Shown here in pieces: positions 1-7,801 of a stretch of DNA of 33,486 nt. The DNA lies in assembly GCA_017624735.1 (NCBI GenBank), contig JAGAMK010000011.1:1-33486 (forward strand). The letters run 5' to 3'. The position numbers and the translations under genes are program-made. Positions within the stretch are counted from its first letter, which is position 1. Each line of letters starts with the position of its first letter. The DNA is from Clostridia bacterium (GTDB lineage Bacteria > Bacillota > Clostridia > Oscillospirales > Acutalibacteraceae). The notes under the pieces were generated by a model. That model worked only from the letters and a program-made list of their open reading frames with translations. It was not told the DNA's origin and searched no databases.

Positions 1-136
1 ACGGAGTGACAGAGGGGTTACGAAAAAAGCCTCAGTTAGTAAGGTGTAAAACGAACAAACCCCTCAGTCAAATGCTACGCATTTGCCAGCTCCCCTTTCA
101 GGGGAGCCGAGAATAACTCAATTAAACATCCCGACA
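1..136. repeat. Partial palindromic intergenic repeat element (truncated at window start)
   Basis: The right-hand part of this element matches the complete copy at 10206-10364. Both contain the run GTGACAGAGGGGTTA, then AACCCC, CAGTC, a short hairpin, the palindrome CTCCCCTTTCAGGGGAG, CCGAGAATAACTCAAT, and a terminal CCCGACA (130-136 here). The left end is cut off by the window. The small hairpin is AAATGC-TAC-GCATTT here but TTGCC-TTC-GGCAA in the other copy, so the fold is kept while the bases differ. No ORF is present. It is probably a non-autonomous, REP/MITE-like element; the mobilising enzyme is unknown. Confidence 0.8.
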
Positions 137-177
137 AACTCAAATTTGTTGTGATGAAGTTTATTATCCGTATAATG

Positions 178-223
178 CAAAAAAAGATGACTGCCAAGGT
201 TTTGACAGCCATCTTTTTTTATG
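178..223 (-). terminator. Strong terminator hairpin, probably bidirectional
   Basis: The arms AAAAAAGATG and CATCTTTTTTT pair across an imperfect inner stem (CTG/CAG). On the minus strand this gives an A-rich hairpin ending in a run of seven T, which would end the transcript of the small ORF at 419-529. The plus strand also ends in a T run, so it may also stop transcription arriving from the left edge. Confidence 0.75.
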
Positions 224-285
224 AGAAAAATTATTATGAAAAACTAATTAAGCGACTTGCCGACTGCAAGTCTATATATTAAAAA

Positions 286-382
286 TTTCTGTGTAGCGGG
301 AAAAATAGGGATTGGTGTTATACTTTATGAAAAAGGAAAGGGAAAATTTGTTGGGGATTGGGAAAAACCCACCACACAGAAA
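286..382 (-). ncRNA. Long-range stem with C-rich loop in the 3' part of the small-ORF transcript (putative)
   Basis: Bases 382-368 and 300-286, read on the minus strand, can form a 15-bp stem. It has 13 Watson-Crick pairs and two G-U pairs. On the plus strand the same two positions become A-C mismatches, so the fold favours a minus-strand RNA. The 67-nt loop is pyrimidine-rich, with several CCC or CCCC clusters and two copies of CCAATCCC. C-rich unpaired loops are how several Firmicutes sRNAs contact Shine-Dalgarno sequences; applying that here is inference. A further perfect 7-bp hairpin (GACTTGC/GCAAGTC) lies at 254-272. Confidence 0.4.
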
Positions 383-418
383 TATTAAACAAACTAAAGG
401 AAACATTTTGTTCAGCTT

Positions 419-529
419 TTATGCTGCGAAGCCAAGTAACTGAACAACCTTGAGAAGCGACTTGATTGAGAACTCTTCGTGAATTAACTCAACAGCAAGT
501 TTCATCTGCTCGTTTTCGGCGTTATACAC
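419..529 (-). CDS. Putative 36-residue small protein (unannotated-type sORF)
   Basis: A GTG at 529-527 opens a 36-codon frame ending in TAA at 421-419. An exact AGGAGG lies at 542-537, seven bases upstream, as good a ribosome binding site as any in the window, and a -35/-10 pair (589-561) sits just before it. The predicted peptide begins (M)YNAENEQMK and ends VVQLLGFAA. It is acidic at the N-terminus and amphipathic in the second half, with no obvious membrane segment or signal peptide. The last codons fall in a hairpin (TTGTTCAG/CTGAACAA, 408-415 with 440-447). I do not recognise the family. It could be a true small protein, the coding part of a dual-function RNA, or a leader peptide, although no long gene follows before the terminator at 178-223. 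Confidence 0.6.
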   Translation of the reverse strand: MYNAENEQMKLAVELIHEEFSIKSLLKVVQLLGFAA

Positions 530-560
530 TTTACCGCCTCCTTTATTCTGTTGTGGCTAT

Positions 561-589
561 ATGATAACATTTAAAAAGCAAAAAGTCAA
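561..589 (-). promoter_or_regulatory. Sigma-A-type promoter for the small ORF
   Basis: On the minus strand a TTGACT -35 (589-584) and TATCAT -10 (566-561) are separated by 17 bp. This predicts a start near 554 and a 5' UTR of about 25 nt that contains the AGGAGG site. The transcript to the terminator near 178 would be about 375 nt. Confidence 0.7.
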
Positions 590-593
590 GTGT

Positions 594-629
594 TTTTGCA
601 CAATAAAATCATATAATATTTGTGCAAAA
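594..629. promoter_or_regulatory. Palindromic candidate operator upstream of the small-ORF promoter
   Basis: A perfect 10-bp inverted repeat, TTTTGCACAA (594-603) and TTGTGCAAAA (620-629), is separated by 16 bp and lies just upstream of the -35 at 584-589. A related half-site (TTTGTGCAAC) occurs at 782-791. The longer half-site GTTTTTGCAC (592-601) also occurs in the operator at 33012-33039. From 630 to 808 the DNA is very AT-rich and I see no gene in it. Confidence 0.5.
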
Positions 630-808
630 TATACAAATATAAGCAAAGGTCAGGTATTTGCAGAGTGTGTAATAATTTTTTATTTAAAAACGACTTTTTG
701 TATATTATGTACAAATAACTGACAAATATATGTAAAAATAAACCAAAATAAGGTGTTCGATAAGCGATAATGGTCGAAAAGTTTGTGCAACTTTTTTAAA
801 TAATTTTA

Positions 809-842
809 AAAACAAAAAATGGGGTTGATTTTCTCAACCCCA
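809..842 (-). terminator. Rho-independent terminator of the GPH symporter gene
   Basis: On the minus strand GGGGTTGA and TCAACCCC form a perfect 8-bp stem around a GAAAA-type loop, followed by ATTTTTTGTTTTT. It lies just past the stop codon at 858. Confidence 0.85.
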
Positions 843-857
843 AAACTTAAATTTATA

Positions 858-2348
858 TTATTTTGTTTGTTCGCTTTCCATTTCTGCACGTTTCTGAAGA
901 AGTGCTTCGTGGTATTCTTCCTTTGTTTTACCTGTAAGCTTATAGAAGAAGAAAGGAACACCTGCAAGGAACATCATAATACCGTGCATGATTGTGTAGA
1001 AGAAAAGGAGTGTAACCTTTGTATCAAGACTCTGAACAGGGGTTGGCACAAGGTCAGTTGGCTGAATGTAGCCAATAATTGAGTTGTCACCATAGAGAAT
1101 GAGTGGAGCAACTGTACTTGCGATTGTACCACTGATGAGTGTACCTATACCGATAACAAATGGGAAGGATGCGTCAAGACGTTTGCCTGTTTTAAGTTCA
1201 ATTACTTCAAGGACGTCAGCCTGGAACATACTTGGAAGAAGATTTGATGCGCCAAATTGCAAGCCAATAAGGAAAAGGAATATAATAAATACTATCTGTA
1301 AAACTGAATTTCCGGTTGTGAAATAGAGATAGCCAATACCGAATGCCGCACAGTTAGCAATAAGTGAATAGATACCACTTGCAATATAAAGTTGTCTTGC
1401 ATCAAATTTCTTTAAAAGGAAGTTGATTACAAGCATACCAACTGCAGTACCGATACCAACGGGAAGAACAAAGAGAATTTTCTTTGAGATATCACCAAGA
1501 ACAGCAGCTGCGATAAATGCTTCCATATATGTAGCTATGCCACGGAAACTCTTTAAGAATTCTGAAATTATAATTGTCCAAGCATATTTGTTGGAGATAA
1601 TATCAATAAATCCAACAAGTGGATTTTTCTTTTCTGCAGTATAAACTGTTCTTTCACGAACCATCTTCATACCAAAAAGAACAGTAATAATACCAACAAC
1701 ACTGCAAAGGGCTGCAGAAATAATATACTGAAGACCCTCAACACTGCGAATACTTGTGCCTGTAACTGCTTTAATAAGTTCAGGATTGTCTTTATGCCAG
1801 ATAAGACCAATAACAAGCACAATAACAACTGGTGCAGAGTTACCAACTGCACTTGAAATTGAACGGAATGAAAGGACTTGGTCACGTTCTTTAAGGTTTG
1901 GTGTCATAACATTGGCAACCATATTGATTGAGTTACCGAATGTACAGAAAACACCCCATAAAACTGCGATAGTAACAATGTAGATAAAAAGAATTGTACC
2001 TGAAAGTCCGGGAGGTGCCCAGAAGGAAAGCATCATAACTATTGCCATAGGCACTGCCACAAGCATCGCAATAGGTCTGAATTTACCGCCTTTGCCCATT
2101 CTTCTACCGTCAATATACATAACGATAAAGAAGTTGAGAACAAACGGGATGATGCCTGTCAATAAATTAAAAAATGATGTTTGTTCTTCAGGTAAACGAA
2201 GAACGTTAACAAGATATGCATTTCGGTTGCCACCAACCATACCTGTCATTGTTGTGTAAAAGAAAACACCCATCAAGTACATGATGAATTCACTTTTTCC
2301 AACGTGTTTTTGCTCGTTTTGAGTTTGGATAGCATTTGTGTTGGTCAT
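858..2348 (-). CDS. GPH-family (MelB-like) sugar:cation symporter, MFS superfamily
   Basis: This 496-residue polytopic membrane protein shows about twelve hydrophobic segments. The N-terminal pattern (YTTMTGMVGGNRNAYL), the cytoplasmic loop following INMVANVMTPNLKERDQVLSFRS and the mid-protein loop MVRERTVYTAEKK are typical of glycoside-pentoside-hexuronide:cation symporters. It would import a sugar or glycoside with H+ or Na+ across the inner membrane. The substrate cannot be read from the sequence. No glycosidase is adjacent, although a GH30/GH43 pair lies 11 kb away. A GGAAGG ribosome binding site precedes the ATG. It is preceded by the terminator of the trmB operon and followed by its own, so it is probably monocistronic. 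Confidence 0.85.
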   Translation of the reverse strand: MTNTNAIQTQNEQKHVGKSEFIMYLMGVFFYTTMTGMVGGNRNAYLVNVLRLPEEQTSFFNLLTGIIPFVLNFFIVMYIDGRRMGKGGKFRPIAMLVAVPMAIVMMLSFWAPPGLSGTILFIYIVTIAVLWGVFCTFGNSINMVANVMTPNLKERDQVLSFRSISSAVGNSAPVVIVLVIGLIWHKDNPELIKAVTGTSIRSVEGLQYIISAALCSVVGIITVLFGMKMVRERTVYTAEKKNPLVGFIDIISNKYAWTIIISEFLKSFRGIATYMEAFIAAAVLGDISKKILFVLPVGIGTAVGMLVINFLLKKFDARQLYIASGIYSLIANCAAFGIGYLYFTTGNSVLQIVFIIFLFLIGLQFGASNLLPSMFQADVLEVIELKTGKRLDASFPFVIGIGTLISGTIASTVAPLILYGDNSIIGYIQPTDLVPTPVQSLDTKVTLLFFYTIMHGIMMFLAGVPFFFYKLTGKTKEEYHEALLQKRAEMESEQTK

Positions 2349-2378
2349 AGAACCCTTCCTTCACTATAAAGATATTTT

Positions 2379-2384
2379 ATTATA
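2379..2384 (-). promoter_or_regulatory. -10 element of the GPH symporter promoter
   Basis: A perfect TATAAT lies on the minus strand about 30 bp upstream of the ATG at 2348. No good -35 is seen at the 17-bp distance, where there is only a T run belonging to the preceding terminator. The promoter is therefore either weak or activator dependent. Confidence 0.5.
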
Positions 2385-2396
2385 ACATACATGATG

Positions 2397-2438
2397 AAAA
2401 CAAAAAAGACTGCTAATTTCACGAAAAAATCAACAGTC
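2397..2438 (-). terminator. Terminator of the tmk-to-trmB operon
   Basis: On the minus strand GACTGTTGATTT pairs with the AAATTAGCAGTC side around a TTCG-like loop, with a few G-U pairs, and is followed by TTTTTTGTTTT. It lies about 20 bp after the trmB stop. Confidence 0.8.
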
Positions 2439-2458
2439 TGTTGTGTATTTTAACTATT

Positions 2459-3130
2459 TTATTTGAGTTTTGCAACAAGACGATGGATTGGAAGTCCCAT
2501 ATCCACGAATTTCTGCTCATATTCTGTAACGATGTTTCCTTCAAAATCGCTCTTATGTAAATCAAGTGATATTTCGGAAAGCACAAATCCATTTTGTGAA
2601 AAACTTTCAAGAGAATATTCAAAGAATCCTTGACTGTCAGTTTTCTGTGCAATAAAACCGTCGTCACAGAGAAGTTTCTTGTAAATATCCAAAAAGCCTT
2701 TACTTGTAAGTCTGTGACTCTCATGGCGTGATTTCGGGAATGGAGTGCTGAAATTAAGATAGATTTCGCAGATGGTCTTTTCTCTAATGAAAAGTGGAAG
2801 ATATTCTGCTTTCATTTCAAGGAAACGAATATTTTCTATGCCTTCCTTTTGAACTCTCTCACAAGCCTCAACCAAAACAGTTGGCACACATTCAATGGCA
2901 ATAATGTTTTTGTCAGGGTTACGTTTTGCATATTCACAGGCGAATTGCCCTTTACCACAACCGATTTCCATTACAACGGGAGCTTGTCTTCCAAAGATTT
3001 CTGGGATGTCAAAGAATTTTTCATTTTCTTCGTCTGTACGGAAATCGAAAGATTCCAAAGTGTATGGAATGCGCAAGTCACTGCAATTCTCACGTCTTGA
3101 TGTAAGATTTCTGATTTTTCTTGGTCTCAT
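2459..3130 (-). CDS. trmB: tRNA (guanine-N7-)-methyltransferase
   Basis: This enzyme uses S-adenosylmethionine to methylate G46 in the tRNA variable loop, in the cytoplasm. At 223 residues it is the usual length. The SAM-binding motif VMEIGCGKGQFACEYA and the family segment around YLNFSTPFPKSRHESHRL (the PDPWPKKRHxKRR region of TrmB, here with FSTPFPKSRH) are visible, followed by a C-terminal TEYEQKF segment that matches family members. An AGAGGCGG ribosome binding site precedes the ATG. It is the last gene of the nine-gene minus-strand operon, 15 bp after the YhhN-family gene. Confidence 0.9.
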   Translation of the reverse strand: MRPRKIRNLTSRRENCSDLRIPYTLESFDFRTDEENEKFFDIPEIFGRQAPVVMEIGCGKGQFACEYAKRNPDKNIIAIECVPTVLVEACERVQKEGIENIRFLEMKAEYLPLFIREKTICEIYLNFSTPFPKSRHESHRLTSKGFLDIYKKLLCDDGFIAQKTDSQGFFEYSLESFSQNGFVLSEISLDLHKSDFEGNIVTEYEQKFVDMGLPIHRLVAKLK

Positions 3131-3145
3131 AATGTGTTCCGCCTC

Positions 3146-3895
3146 TTATGCCTTGATAAATAAAATTGATGTTGATAAAAGTAATTGTGCAAGAAAATAG
3201 GCATATAAACTAACTGTTTTAATTGTCTTGTTGCCCTTGCCACTGCCTAAAAGTCTTATTCCAAGAGTCAGGTCAGATACAAAGAAGAAAACTCCACCAA
3301 CAAGGAGAATTATCATACCTATTAATCCGTTTTCTGCACCTGCCATATAATATGTAATACCAAAAACGCAGGACTTAATAAGCATTACAATAAGAAACAT
3401 ACTGTATATGTACAACGCAATCTGCATGAATAGGTTTTTGTATTCAAACTTGAAAACAGGTTTGAGCATAAGTGCAAATGCTATAAAAAGAATAAAGAAA
3501 GTTATAATTTCAGGGACTGTAAAGAAACTATAACTTGTTACTAATGAAGCAGTTGTTTTTACAAAGGCAGTCACATAAAAAATATGACCTACCAAAAAGC
3601 CTGCAGCACCTATGTAAACCACGGACATTCGTGGATTTCCGGGTGGGTGGGGAATGTGCATGAACAAATCACCAAACCAACCTAAAAGCAAACCAACAAT
3701 CATAAGATTTGCATATTGCGAACTGTTGTCCGTAATGAGCATTCCTAAAACACCAATACCAACAAATGCTGTTGCGGCAACCATTTTACAAGAAAGTGAT
3801 TTCTTTGACGGCTCAGGCCAGTATGCCTTATCATATAATGGCACGAAAATAAAGAAGAGAATATAACATATCCCCAATAAAACTTTTAATCCCAT
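3146..3895 (-). CDS. YhhN-family membrane protein (lysoplasmalogenase-like)
   Basis: This 249-residue integral membrane protein has about eight hydrophobic segments and hydrophilic motifs (GLLLGWFGDLFM, GHIFYVTAF, FFVSDLTLG) characteristic of the YhhN/TMEM86 family. Members of that family include lysoplasmalogenases, which cleave the vinyl ether bond of lysoplasmalogens. Plasmalogens occur in many anaerobic Clostridia, so the activity is plausible but not shown by sequence alone. The ribosome binding site AAGGA follows directly on the stop of the upstream U32 gene. The gap is 9 bp, which supports co-translation. Confidence 0.75.
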   Translation of the reverse strand: MGLKVLLGICYILFFIFVPLYDKAYWPEPSKKSLSCKMVAATAFVGIGVLGMLITDNSSQYANLMIVGLLLGWFGDLFMHIPHPPGNPRMSVVYIGAAGFLVGHIFYVTAFVKTTASLVTSYSFFTVPEIITFFILFIAFALMLKPVFKFEYKNLFMQIALYIYSMFLIVMLIKSCVFGITYYMAGAENGLIGMIILLVGGVFFFVSDLTLGIRLLGSGKGNKTIKTVSLYAYFLAQLLLSTSILFIKA

Positions 3896-3904
3896 AAATA
3901 ATCC

Positions 3905-5125
3905 TTATTTCTCTTTTCTTAACAATGTCCCTGCGGGGAAGACTAAATCACTCTTAATTTTAACTGTCATCATTGGATGTGGTGCAGATTCAATTTCGTT
4001 ATCGTCTTTGTCAAAAAGTTGTTCTGCTGTAAAAACAACGGGTTCAGTTGATGGTTGAAGTGCATCAAGTACATCACCTTTTGAGAATTTATTTCTCTGT
4101 TCGGCAATAATATAACCGTCACGGCAATCTTTAACTTCTGCCATAACATCATAGTGACGCTTGTAGCCACCCTCAAAACTGATGTTTGCATCTTCATTAG
4201 GTGCGTTAAAGTAAAAGCCTGTGCAATAATCACGGTAACTGACTTTATACACTTCGTCGATTGCCCATTGTGGTGCTTTAAAATCATCCGACGGATTTTT
4301 AAGGTACGCGTCAATGGCTACACGATAAGCATTTGTGATAACCGCTGCATAATATGCAGATTTTGCTCTGCCCTCAATTTTGAAGCTTGAAATTCCTGCC
4401 TTAACCATTTCAGGAATATGTTCAATCATACACATATCCTTTGAGTTAAGGATGTATGTTCCTTCTTTGCTGTCCTGAATAGGGAAATACATTCCGTCAC
4501 GTTTAACTTCCATGATAGCGTATTCCCAACGACATGGCTGAGCACATTCGCCACGATTAGCATCGCGATTAACAAGATAGTTTGAAAGTAAACATCTGCC
4601 AGAGAAAGAAACACACATAGCACCGTGAACGAAACATTCAATTTCAAGGTCCTTTGGTACTTTTGCTCTGATTTCTGCAAGTTCTGTCATAGACAATTCA
4701 CGAGCAGTAACAACACGGGATGCACCCATATTGTAAAACTCATTTGCGGTAACATAGTTAACAATTCCAGCCTGAGTTGAGATGTGGACAGGCACCTTTG
4801 GTGCATACTTTTTGCACAGTGAAAGTACACCTATATCGGCAACGATAAATGCGTCAACACCAATGTCTGCCCATTTTTCAAGATAAGATGGTAATTTTAA
4901 AATCTCGTCATTTCGAGCAAGAGTGTTACAAGTAAGATATACTTTAACACCTTTTGCGTGACAATGTTTAACAGCTTCTTCTAACTGTTCAAAATTGAAA
5001 TTCTGTGGCGCTGCTCTCATGCCAAAAGCATCACCACCAAGGTAAACCGCATCGGCACCGTACATTAAAGCGGCATCGAGTCGCTCACGGTCACCTGCAG
5101 GAGAGAGTAATTCGGGTATAATCAT
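3905..5125 (-). CDS. trhP: Peptidase U32 family protein, TrhP-type tRNA hydroxylation protein
   Basis: This 406-residue protein carries the U32 signature near residues 165-200: ECFVHGAMCVSFSGRC, then NRDANRGECAQPCRW. The conserved cysteines are iron-sulfur ligands in characterised members. Despite the name, bacterial U32 proteins such as E. coli TrhP and B. subtilis TrhP1/TrhP2 act in prephenate-dependent tRNA U34 hydroxylation. The B. subtilis homologues sit close to mltG (yrrL), as here, which supports the assignment. The N-terminus (ELLSPAGDRERLDAAL) is also typical. The start follows the mltG stop by 5 bp, with the AAGAAGGA ribosome binding site overlapping that stop. A protease role is less likely. 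Confidence 0.85.
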   Translation of the reverse strand: MIIPELLSPAGDRERLDAALMYGADAVYLGGDAFGMRAAPQNFNFEQLEEAVKHCHAKGVKVYLTCNTLARNDEILKLPSYLEKWADIGVDAFIVADIGVLSLCKKYAPKVPVHISTQAGIVNYVTANEFYNMGASRVVTARELSMTELAEIRAKVPKDLEIECFVHGAMCVSFSGRCLLSNYLVNRDANRGECAQPCRWEYAIMEVKRDGMYFPIQDSKEGTYILNSKDMCMIEHIPEMVKAGISSFKIEGRAKSAYYAAVITNAYRVAIDAYLKNPSDDFKAPQWAIDEVYKVSYRDYCTGFYFNAPNEDANISFEGGYKRHYDVMAEVKDCRDGYIIAEQRNKFSKGDVLDALQPSTEPVVFTAEQLFDKDDNEIESAPHPMMTVKIKSDLVFPAGTLLRKEK

Positions 5126-5130
5126 TTAAT

Positions 5131-6696
5131 TTATCCTTCTTTGTTTGCTTTTTCAACTAATTTACCATTTGCCTGATGCTTTTCATAAGTGTCAGCAAGA
5201 TAAATTTGTCCTTTATTGTCATGTCTGAAATAATAGTTTTTAGATGCTGTTGGGTAAAGAGCAGCATCTATTGCAGCCTTACCCGGATTACAGATGGCAC
5301 CGGCAGGGAGTCCTGCACATTGATATGTCCAGTAATTGTCCTCATATTTGTCGCGTTCAACATTTGATGGTACTCTTGGGTGAATGTAATTTTCAATATA
5401 ATCCCATGTTGAGTCACAGTCAAGAGTAGGATATACGCCGGGACGATTAAGTCTGTTGTGAAGAACAGAGGAAATCTGGAAGAACTGAGCTTTTCCATTA
5501 CCTTCTTTTTCGATAACGGAAGCGAGTCTGATTATTTCATCAGTTGTCATACCCAATTCGGTTGCCTTTGCAGCATATTCGTCAGTCCAAACAGTATCAA
5601 ATTTATCAAGGAATTTTCTGATAACTGATGCAGGGTCAGCGCCCTGTTCAAATTCGTAGGTTGCAGGATACATATACCCTTCAAGAACAAGGTAACGGTC
5701 TTCTTTGTTTTTAATTTTTGCAATAAAGTCATATTCCTCGGAGAAATCAACTGTATCAAGAGCTTTATAAAGAGAGTCCGAAGAGCAAACCTTGTTTTTC
5801 TCAAGACGTTCAAAAATTTGGTCAATTGTAAAGCCTTCAGGAATGACAATGCTGATAAGCATACCACGGGTTGCCGTTGTTTGAAGTCGAGTAAGCATTT
5901 TTTCAACACCCATATCGGGAGTGAGATAATATACACCAGGAAGATACTTGTCGTCGTCAAACCCCATAGCTTTTGCAAAAATATTACAGAAGATACTGTT
6001 TTTTATAAGTCCGGATTTATCAAGAAGCTTAATGGCATCCCATGTATCTGCATCATTTGGCAAAACAATCTCAATTGGCTCGGCAGTAGGTTCACGGTTT
6101 ATTGCAAGAACATCGTTAACACAACTGAGAGCAAAAATTGATATGATAATAGAAACAACCACACAAACAGCACAAGCAATAATACCCTTTGAACTTGATA
6201 CTATAAAAGTTTGAAGAGCATCTGTGTCAACCTTTAATTTGCCATCAGTAACAGCAAATATTTTGTTTTGCTTAGATGTATTTTGTTGAGTTTCTTTATT
6301 CGCTTTTTGATTTTCATTGTTTTCTACAACGTTATCAGTGCCATAATCGGCATTGGTGTAATCAATATTCACATGAAAACGTTTGCCACGGCGGAAACTG
6401 TCACCAGTACTGTGTGTTGGCGAATTGCCTTCTGAATATCCCTGCGTAAAAGATGTTCTGTTTTTATCACGGAAAGCATTTTTTAAATCTACATCAAAGG
6501 AATTGTCAGTATTTCTGTTCGCACTTGTTGTCTGGTTAGTCTTTTTCTGTGCGAAAGGTTTTCTTTGAGGCTTTTGTGTTGGTGGGGTCTGTGCAGGTTG
6601 GCTGTTTGGCGATTTGCTTTGAACTGCACCACCTGCATATTCTTCTAAAAGGTCGTCATAAGAACTATTGGAAAAACCGTCCTGGAATTTATTCAT
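5131..6696 (-). CDS. mltG: Endolytic transglycosylase MltG (YceG-like)
   Basis: MltG cuts nascent peptidoglycan glycan strands and is thought to set their length. The 521-residue protein has a long polar, Q/N/P-rich cytoplasmic N-terminus (about 1-165). One membrane segment follows (about 170-192, IIACAVCVVVSIIISIFAL), then the extracytoplasmic LysM-like and YceG catalytic domains. The catalytic glutamate is in LASVIEKEG, and the family segment LEGYMYPATYEF is present. The N-terminal extension is longer than in E. coli but common in Firmicutes. The ATG overlaps the cyclo-ligase stop by 4 bp (ATGA) and has an AAGGAGGT site. Confidence 0.93.
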   Translation of the reverse strand: MNKFQDGFSNSSYDDLLEEYAGGAVQSKSPNSQPAQTPPTQKPQRKPFAQKKTNQTTSANRNTDNSFDVDLKNAFRDKNRTSFTQGYSEGNSPTHSTGDSFRRGKRFHVNIDYTNADYGTDNVVENNENQKANKETQQNTSKQNKIFAVTDGKLKVDTDALQTFIVSSSKGIIACAVCVVVSIIISIFALSCVNDVLAINREPTAEPIEIVLPNDADTWDAIKLLDKSGLIKNSIFCNIFAKAMGFDDDKYLPGVYYLTPDMGVEKMLTRLQTTATRGMLISIVIPEGFTIDQIFERLEKNKVCSSDSLYKALDTVDFSEEYDFIAKIKNKEDRYLVLEGYMYPATYEFEQGADPASVIRKFLDKFDTVWTDEYAAKATELGMTTDEIIRLASVIEKEGNGKAQFFQISSVLHNRLNRPGVYPTLDCDSTWDYIENYIHPRVPSNVERDKYEDNYWTYQCAGLPAGAICNPGKAAIDAALYPTASKNYYFRHDNKGQIYLADTYEKHQANGKLVEKANKEG

Positions 6697-7256
6697 AGGA
6701 TTACCTCCTTAAGAATGTTTTGTGTTACTAAAATATTTATTTTCATATCAAATTTATCGGTGGGCAGTGTGTCACTCAATAATTCATCATAACAAGGACA
6801 AATGCTTACACCGTTAAAATTCTTTAAAAATCTGTCGTAATAGCCTTTTCCATATCCAATTCGATAACCAAACTTATCAATAGAAAGGCAAGGTACAATT
6901 ATAATATCGTTTTCACTTGGGTTGTAATCTTTGCAATAAGATTTTGGTTCAAGAATGTTATACATTCCATATGCTAAATCGTTTAGTGAATTGACCTCTT
7001 TAAATTCCATTCTTCCCGAATTATCAATGCAAATGGGAGAGAATATTTTTTTACCATCAATTCTGCATTGCTCAACGAGTAGGCTTGTGTCAAATTCATC
7101 ATCTGTGGATGCAAAAACCAAAACTTGATTAGCATTTTTATAGAAATCAGACTCGATAATCTTTTTGCTGATTTCTTCATCATATATTATTTTTTTATCT
7201 TTTGGTATATCTTTACGCTTTTGCAAAAGCAGTTTGCGTGTTTCTTTCTTATCCAT
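6693..7256 (-). CDS. 5-formyltetrahydrofolate cyclo-ligase
   Basis: The enzyme converts 5-formyl-THF to 5,10-methenyl-THF with ATP, returning the storage form of folate to the one-carbon pool. The C-terminal ATP/Mg motif GYGKGYYDRFL is present and the length (187 residues) is normal. I chose the ATG at 7256 (MDKKETRK), which lies inside the last codons of the DJ-1 gene (ATGGATAA overlap) and suggests translational coupling. An in-frame ATG at 7277 would add seven residues unlike the family. The gene fits the one-carbon theme of the window: ThyX and Tmk upstream, and the PFL/Fhs operon to the right. Confidence 0.9.
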   Translation of the reverse strand: MDKKETRKLLLQKRKDIPKDKKIIYDEEISKKIIESDFYKNANQVLVFASTDDEFDTSLLVEQCRIDGKKIFSPICIDNSGRMEFKEVNSLNDLAYGMYNILEPKSYCKDYNPSENDIIIVPCLSIDKFGYRIGYGKGYYDRFLKNFNGVSICPCYDELLSDTLPTDKFDMKINILVTQNILKEVIL

Positions 7257-7797
7257 TATATATCTGTAATGATGCACGTATTTTTTTTACTTCAAGTGGG
7301 TTTGTGAGAATTTCAGCAATCTGCAAACCGAATTCAATGGCACTACCCATACCTTTGGCTGTGATGAAGTTGCCGTCTTTGACAACGAAATCCTTTGAAA
7401 CTTCTGCACCAAAAAGTTCTTCCTCAAAGCCGGGGAAACAAGTTGCTTTTTTACCTTCTAAAAGTCCTTTGTGACCTAAGATGGACGGTGCAGCACAAAT
7501 TGCACAAACTAATTTATTATTCTGGACTGCCCAGTCAATAGCCTTTTGTACAACAGGACTTTTTTCAAGATTTAATGTGCCTGGCATACCACCGGGAAGA
7601 ACAATAGCTTCAACTTTTTCGTCAAGAATTAAATCTCTTTCGTAAATATCTGTGGCAACAGGAATTTGATGTGAACCCACAACAAAATCTTCACCAATGC
7701 CAACGGTGAGTACATCTAATTCTGCACGACGTAATACGTCAACAACGGCAAGTGCTTCAATTTCTTCAAATCCGGGTGCTAAAAATACATAAATCAT
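7249..7797 (-). CDS. DJ-1/PfpI (YajL/ThiJ-like) family protein
   Basis: This 182-residue class I glutamine amidotransferase-like protein has the conserved acidic residue in PGFEEIEALAVVD and the nucleophile-elbow cysteine in VCAICAAPSILG. Both are hallmarks of the DJ-1 clade. Members are implicated in oxidative or carbonyl stress protection, and the exact reaction is debated. The gene sits mid-operon with a GGAGTGAG site 4 bp after the upstream GNAT gene, and its 3' end overlaps the cyclo-ligase start. Confidence 0.88.
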   Translation of the reverse strand: MIYVFLAPGFEEIEALAVVDVLRRAELDVLTVGIGEDFVVGSHQIPVATDIYERDLILDEKVEAIVLPGGMPGTLNLEKSPVVQKAIDWAVQNNKLVCAICAAPSILGHKGLLEGKKATCFPGFEEELFGAEVSKDFVVKDGNFITAKGMGSAIEFGLQIAEILTNPLEVKKIRASLQIYNG

Positions 7798-7801
7798 AAT
7801 C

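Noticed and set aside
145-176. Possible plus-strand promoter (TTGTGA-16-TATAAT) just before the terminator at 178
   Set aside because: It would transcribe straight into the terminator with no gene between, and its -35 is poor. AT-rich chance match is more likely.
250-464. 10-mer AAGCGACTTG repeated at 250-259 and 455-464 within the small-ORF transcript
   Set aside because: One short repeat in 400 bp may be chance, and it coincides with neither arm of the same hairpin.
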